From positions 496,001-560,000 of the forward strand of contig NC_020185.1 of the NCBI RefSeq assembly GCF_000315915.1: 64,000 nucleotides of DNA. The letters run 5' to 3'. The first letter of the stretch is position 1. Each line of letters begins with the position of its first letter. Below are positions 61,822-64,000 of this stretch, piece by piece. The translations under genes and the position numbers were made by a program. This stretch comes from Henningerozyma blattae CBS 6284 (Eukaryota > Ascomycota > Saccharomycetes > Saccharomycetales > Saccharomycetaceae). The notes beneath the pieces are model-generated. The model saw only the letters and a program-made list of their open reading frames with translations. It searched no databases and was not told where the DNA came from.

Positions 61822-63417
61822 ATGGATATGTTTAATGGTTCCAAACGAAGCTCGATCTCATTTGGTAGTTATCAAAGAACGCCAAATCAAAGTAATTACT
61901 TTCCTTCTGGCTCTCCTTACAGTAACAATGCCAATAATAGTAATAATAATACTAGTCTGAATCCAGGTAATCCCACAAATCTAAATAATAATGGGAATGT
62001 AGGAACCACACCCACAAGTAGTAATTCAAATCAAGCCTATATTACAAGATCACCTATGTATTCTCCTTTGAACTTTACTCATCAAGGTGGGATTAGTCCA
62101 GCTTATCCGCAATTATTCAATTTTAGAAATTCAACTTCTATGGGAACTGGTCCAGGTGTTTGTGAATATGAATCAAATAGACCTTTATTTGCATTAGATT
62201 GGAGTCAGGATGATTATGTGTGTCTTGGTTCCTATAAAGAAGATAATTTAAATAAATTACAAATCATTCATACAGGTGATTTGCTAAATTGGAACAGGGT
62301 CGCTGAATATAATGTAACTTATCCAGTGAGCAATATCCAGTGGATTCCAGCTCAATTACAACCCAGAAAATTTGCTACCTGTTCCGATTCTCTAAGATTA
62401 TGGTCCTTACGTGAAGATACTTCTTCTATTGAAGAAATCCTAAATTTATCGTATTGTAAGTATAACAAATTAAGACAGAATACAACCACTAATGGTACAA
62501 ATGATTCAAGAACTTCTGTTGGTGTTGATCCATCAGTATTAGGGCAATTTCCACCTATCACTTCATTTCATTGGAACCCAATAGATACAAATTTTTTGAT
62601 ATCTAGTTCAATCGATACCACCTGTATTGTTTGGGATTTACAAAGCAACAATTATGTAAAGACGCAATTAATTGCGCATGATAGTGAAGTATTTGATGTT
62701 AGATTCTTAACGCAATCTACTCAGTTATTTGCAAGTTGTGGTGGTGATGGTAGTGTAAGAGTGTTCGATTTAAGATCATTAGCGCATAGTACCATCATTT
62801 ATGAATCAGCAGCCAACACATCTATGTCAAATCTTTCTTCTGGTGGTATGGTCGATCATCCAGGCTCCTTAAATACATCTTCGAGAGTTGGCTCTGTCGA
62901 TTTATCTTCAAAATCAAATGCTTTACTCAGATTGGAACCTTCTCCAACGGATCCTAACGTTATTGCTACTTTTGGTGCTGATTCTAATAGCGTTTTAATT
63001 TTAGACATGAGAAACCCGGGTACTCCTGTTCTAACATTAGATGGTCATTCAGCACCAATAAACCAAATTAAATGGCATCCAACCAAAAAAAATACAATTT
63101 TATCGTCAAGCGATGATTGTCAAGTCTTATATTGGAATTTAAATGATCCTTTGACTATTAGTCCATCTGAAAATGGCGAAATCTCAGCAAATAGTAGTAG
63201 TGTTAACATTAATTCCGATCAAGCACAGGATGCATCAAGCATGTCTAATGTTCCTATTTGGAATACAAGAAATGATATTAAAAGCATGGATACACCATTC
63301 ATGTCATATACTAGTAAAGGTAGAGAAGTTAATAATATTGTATGGAGACCAAGAAATGGTGATTGGTTTGGGGCTATCAGTGGCAAAAGATTTCAAAACG
63401 TTAAAGTGTTTTCTTGA
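61822..63417 (+). CDS. WD40 protein of the AN11/DCAF7 family (YPL247C-like)
   Basis: Beta-propeller protein of 531 residues, like S. cerevisiae YPL247C (523), which is similar to plant AN11 and human DCAF7; those are adaptors for kinases and transcription factors. The first 105 residues are Asn/Ser/Gly-rich and disordered. WD repeats follow: PLFALDWSQDDYVCLGSY, NIQWIPA with CSDSLRLWSL, TSFHWNPID with DTTCIVWDL, SEVFDVRFL with GDGSVRVFDL, VIATFGADSNSVLILDMR, and APINQIKWHPTKK with DDCQVLYWNL. The last strand block is VNNIVWRPRNGDWFG. Its place after SRP68 agrees with YPL243W...YPL247C order. Confidence 0.9.
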   Translation: MDMFNGSKRSSISFGSYQRTPNQSNYFPSGSPYSNNANNSNNNTSLNPGNPTNLNNNGNVGTTPTSSNSNQAYITRSPMYSPLNFTHQGGISPAYPQLFNFRNSTSMGTGPGVCEYESNRPLFALDWSQDDYVCLGSYKEDNLNKLQIIHTGDLLNWNRVAEYNVTYPVSNIQWIPAQLQPRKFATCSDSLRLWSLREDTSSIEEILNLSYCKYNKLRQNTTTNGTNDSRTSVGVDPSVLGQFPPITSFHWNPIDTNFLISSSIDTTCIVWDLQSNNYVKTQLIAHDSEVFDVRFLTQSTQLFASCGGDGSVRVFDLRSLAHSTIIYESAANTSMSNLSSGGMVDHPGSLNTSSRVGSVDLSSKSNALLRLEPSPTDPNVIATFGADSNSVLILDMRNPGTPVLTLDGHSAPINQIKWHPTKKNTILSSSDDCQVLYWNLNDPLTISPSENGEISANSSSVNINSDQAQDASSMSNVPIWNTRNDIKSMDTPFMSYTSKGREVNNIVWRPRNGDWFGAISGKRFQNVKVFS

Positions 63418-63712
63418 GACTCAGGGACTATATTTCCTCTATATTTATTAAAAGCATATTGTTATACATATATTTTTATTACTAGCTTTTGTTTGTTTGT
63501 TTTTTACCTCGATACTTAATATATATATATATATATATATATTCTTTAATACTCTTGTTTTATACAGTTTAGAAGATTTCCAAAATATCAAGCTTGAAAT
63601 AAGTTTTTACTTTCTTAATCAGAGGTTAGAGATTTTTATGAGTTCTATAAGATCTTGAATACTATAAAAAGAAATTTTTTTTCTTGCATTAATTAGCGAT
63701 GAATTCATTTAC
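63418..63712. other. convergent interval at right end
   Basis: AT-rich 3' flank with a 24-bp (AT)n run at 63519-63542. No gene is seen. Confidence 0.55.
63519..63542. repeat. (AT)12 microsatellite
   Basis: Twelve uninterrupted AT units lie about 100 bp past the WD40 gene stop. Confidence 0.9.
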
Positions 63713-63979
63713 CTAACCGTCTGCCGCCTCTATAATTTTTATAGTTTCGTCTAAAGGTATTCCTTTTCTTCGTAGGGATTTTTTTTTCGTTGAGGGGTCT
63801 TTATTAGTAAATTGACTTGACCTGATTTGACTAATAATTGCCTCGTCTGCTCTTTGTTCATCTGAATTTGAGCCAAAAAACTTAGAGGTTACTGGGTTAC
63901 CACCTGCTGTAACGTCCAAGTTTTCTATATTATGATTAAGGTTATTCATGGCGTCTAGTTTTCTTTTACGTAATTCCAT
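63713..63979 (-). CDS. short ORF at window edge, 88 codons, possibly partial
   Basis: It reads MELRKRKLDAMNNLNHNIEN at the start and KKKSLRRKGIPLDETIKIIE near the end: charged, soluble and balanced in composition, unlike chance frames here. The seven codons between the ATG and the window edge contain no stop, so the gene may begin further right. The A-rich bases before the ATG would also suit a real start. I do not recognise it. In S. cerevisiae the next gene after YPL247C is GAL4 on the opposite strand, so this is a different gene. Confidence 0.5.
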   Translation of the reverse strand: MELRKRKLDAMNNLNHNIENLDVTAGGNPVTSKFFGSNSDEQRADEAIISQIRSSQFTNKDPSTKKKSLRRKGIPLDETIKIIEAADG

Positions 63980-64000
63980 AATTTTATTCTTAAAATATCG

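Overview
This 64 kb window is nuclear DNA of a budding yeast in the Saccharomycetaceae. The genes are compact, intron-free, AT-rich (well under 40% GC by eye) and nearly all recognisable as orthologues of Saccharomyces cerevisiae genes. Gene order points to a lineage descended from the whole-genome duplication. Neighbours here correspond to genes that S. cerevisiae splits between two regions: chrVII YGL129-YGL139 with chrXVI YPL209-YPL221, then chrXIII YMR175-YMR187 with chrXVI YPL221-YPL247. All recognised genes keep the orientation these tracks predict, yet many expected neighbours (for example NIP7, SAR1, NEW1, FAS2, HSP82) are absent, as after reciprocal gene loss. I cannot name the species.

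Layout. 1-11 kb: IPL1 (Aurora kinase, running off the left edge), RSM23 (mitoribosome), CEG1 (mRNA capping guanylyltransferase), CBP3 (cytochrome b assembly) and ITC1 (Isw2 remodeller). 12-23 kb: a PCL8/PCL10-type Pho85 cyclin, RPL1 (uL1) and two tandem FLC-type membrane proteins that share a 1,424-bp tract identical by eye, separated by 2.2 kb that holds an extreme GC-rich island. 23.8-38.4 kb: a GRE1/SIP18 hydrophilin, ECM5, an MMT1/MMT2 mitochondrial metal carrier, SPT21, ALG5 and CET1 (capping RNA triphosphatase, partner of CEG1). 39-49 kb: NSL1 (kinetochore), VMA11 (V-ATPase c'), RVB2, ENV7, a small unrecognised protein and SUI3 (eIF2 beta). A 1.9 kb gene-free, GC-elevated stretch lies after ENV7. 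50-64 kb: IQG1 (with a small assembly gap in a poly-Glu tract), a multispanning RING-CH protein, SRP68, a DUF2075 / Schlafen-type P-loop helicase-like gene of bacterial appearance, an AN11/DCAF7-like WD40 protein and a short unidentified ORF at the right edge.

Most genes are housekeeping and not functionally linked, apart from CEG1/CET1 (mRNA cap synthesis) and the two FLC copies. The best candidate for something undescribed is the DUF2075 gene at 59.5-61.0 kb, which has no S. cerevisiae counterpart that I know of and looks horizontally acquired. Next come the gene-converted FLC pair, the GC-rich island between them, the GC-elevated non-coding block at about 44.8-45.8 kb, and a RING-CH protein whose last zinc-ligand pair is displaced by about 100 residues. 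Calls rest on reading motifs and remembered family features and gene order; no database search was run.
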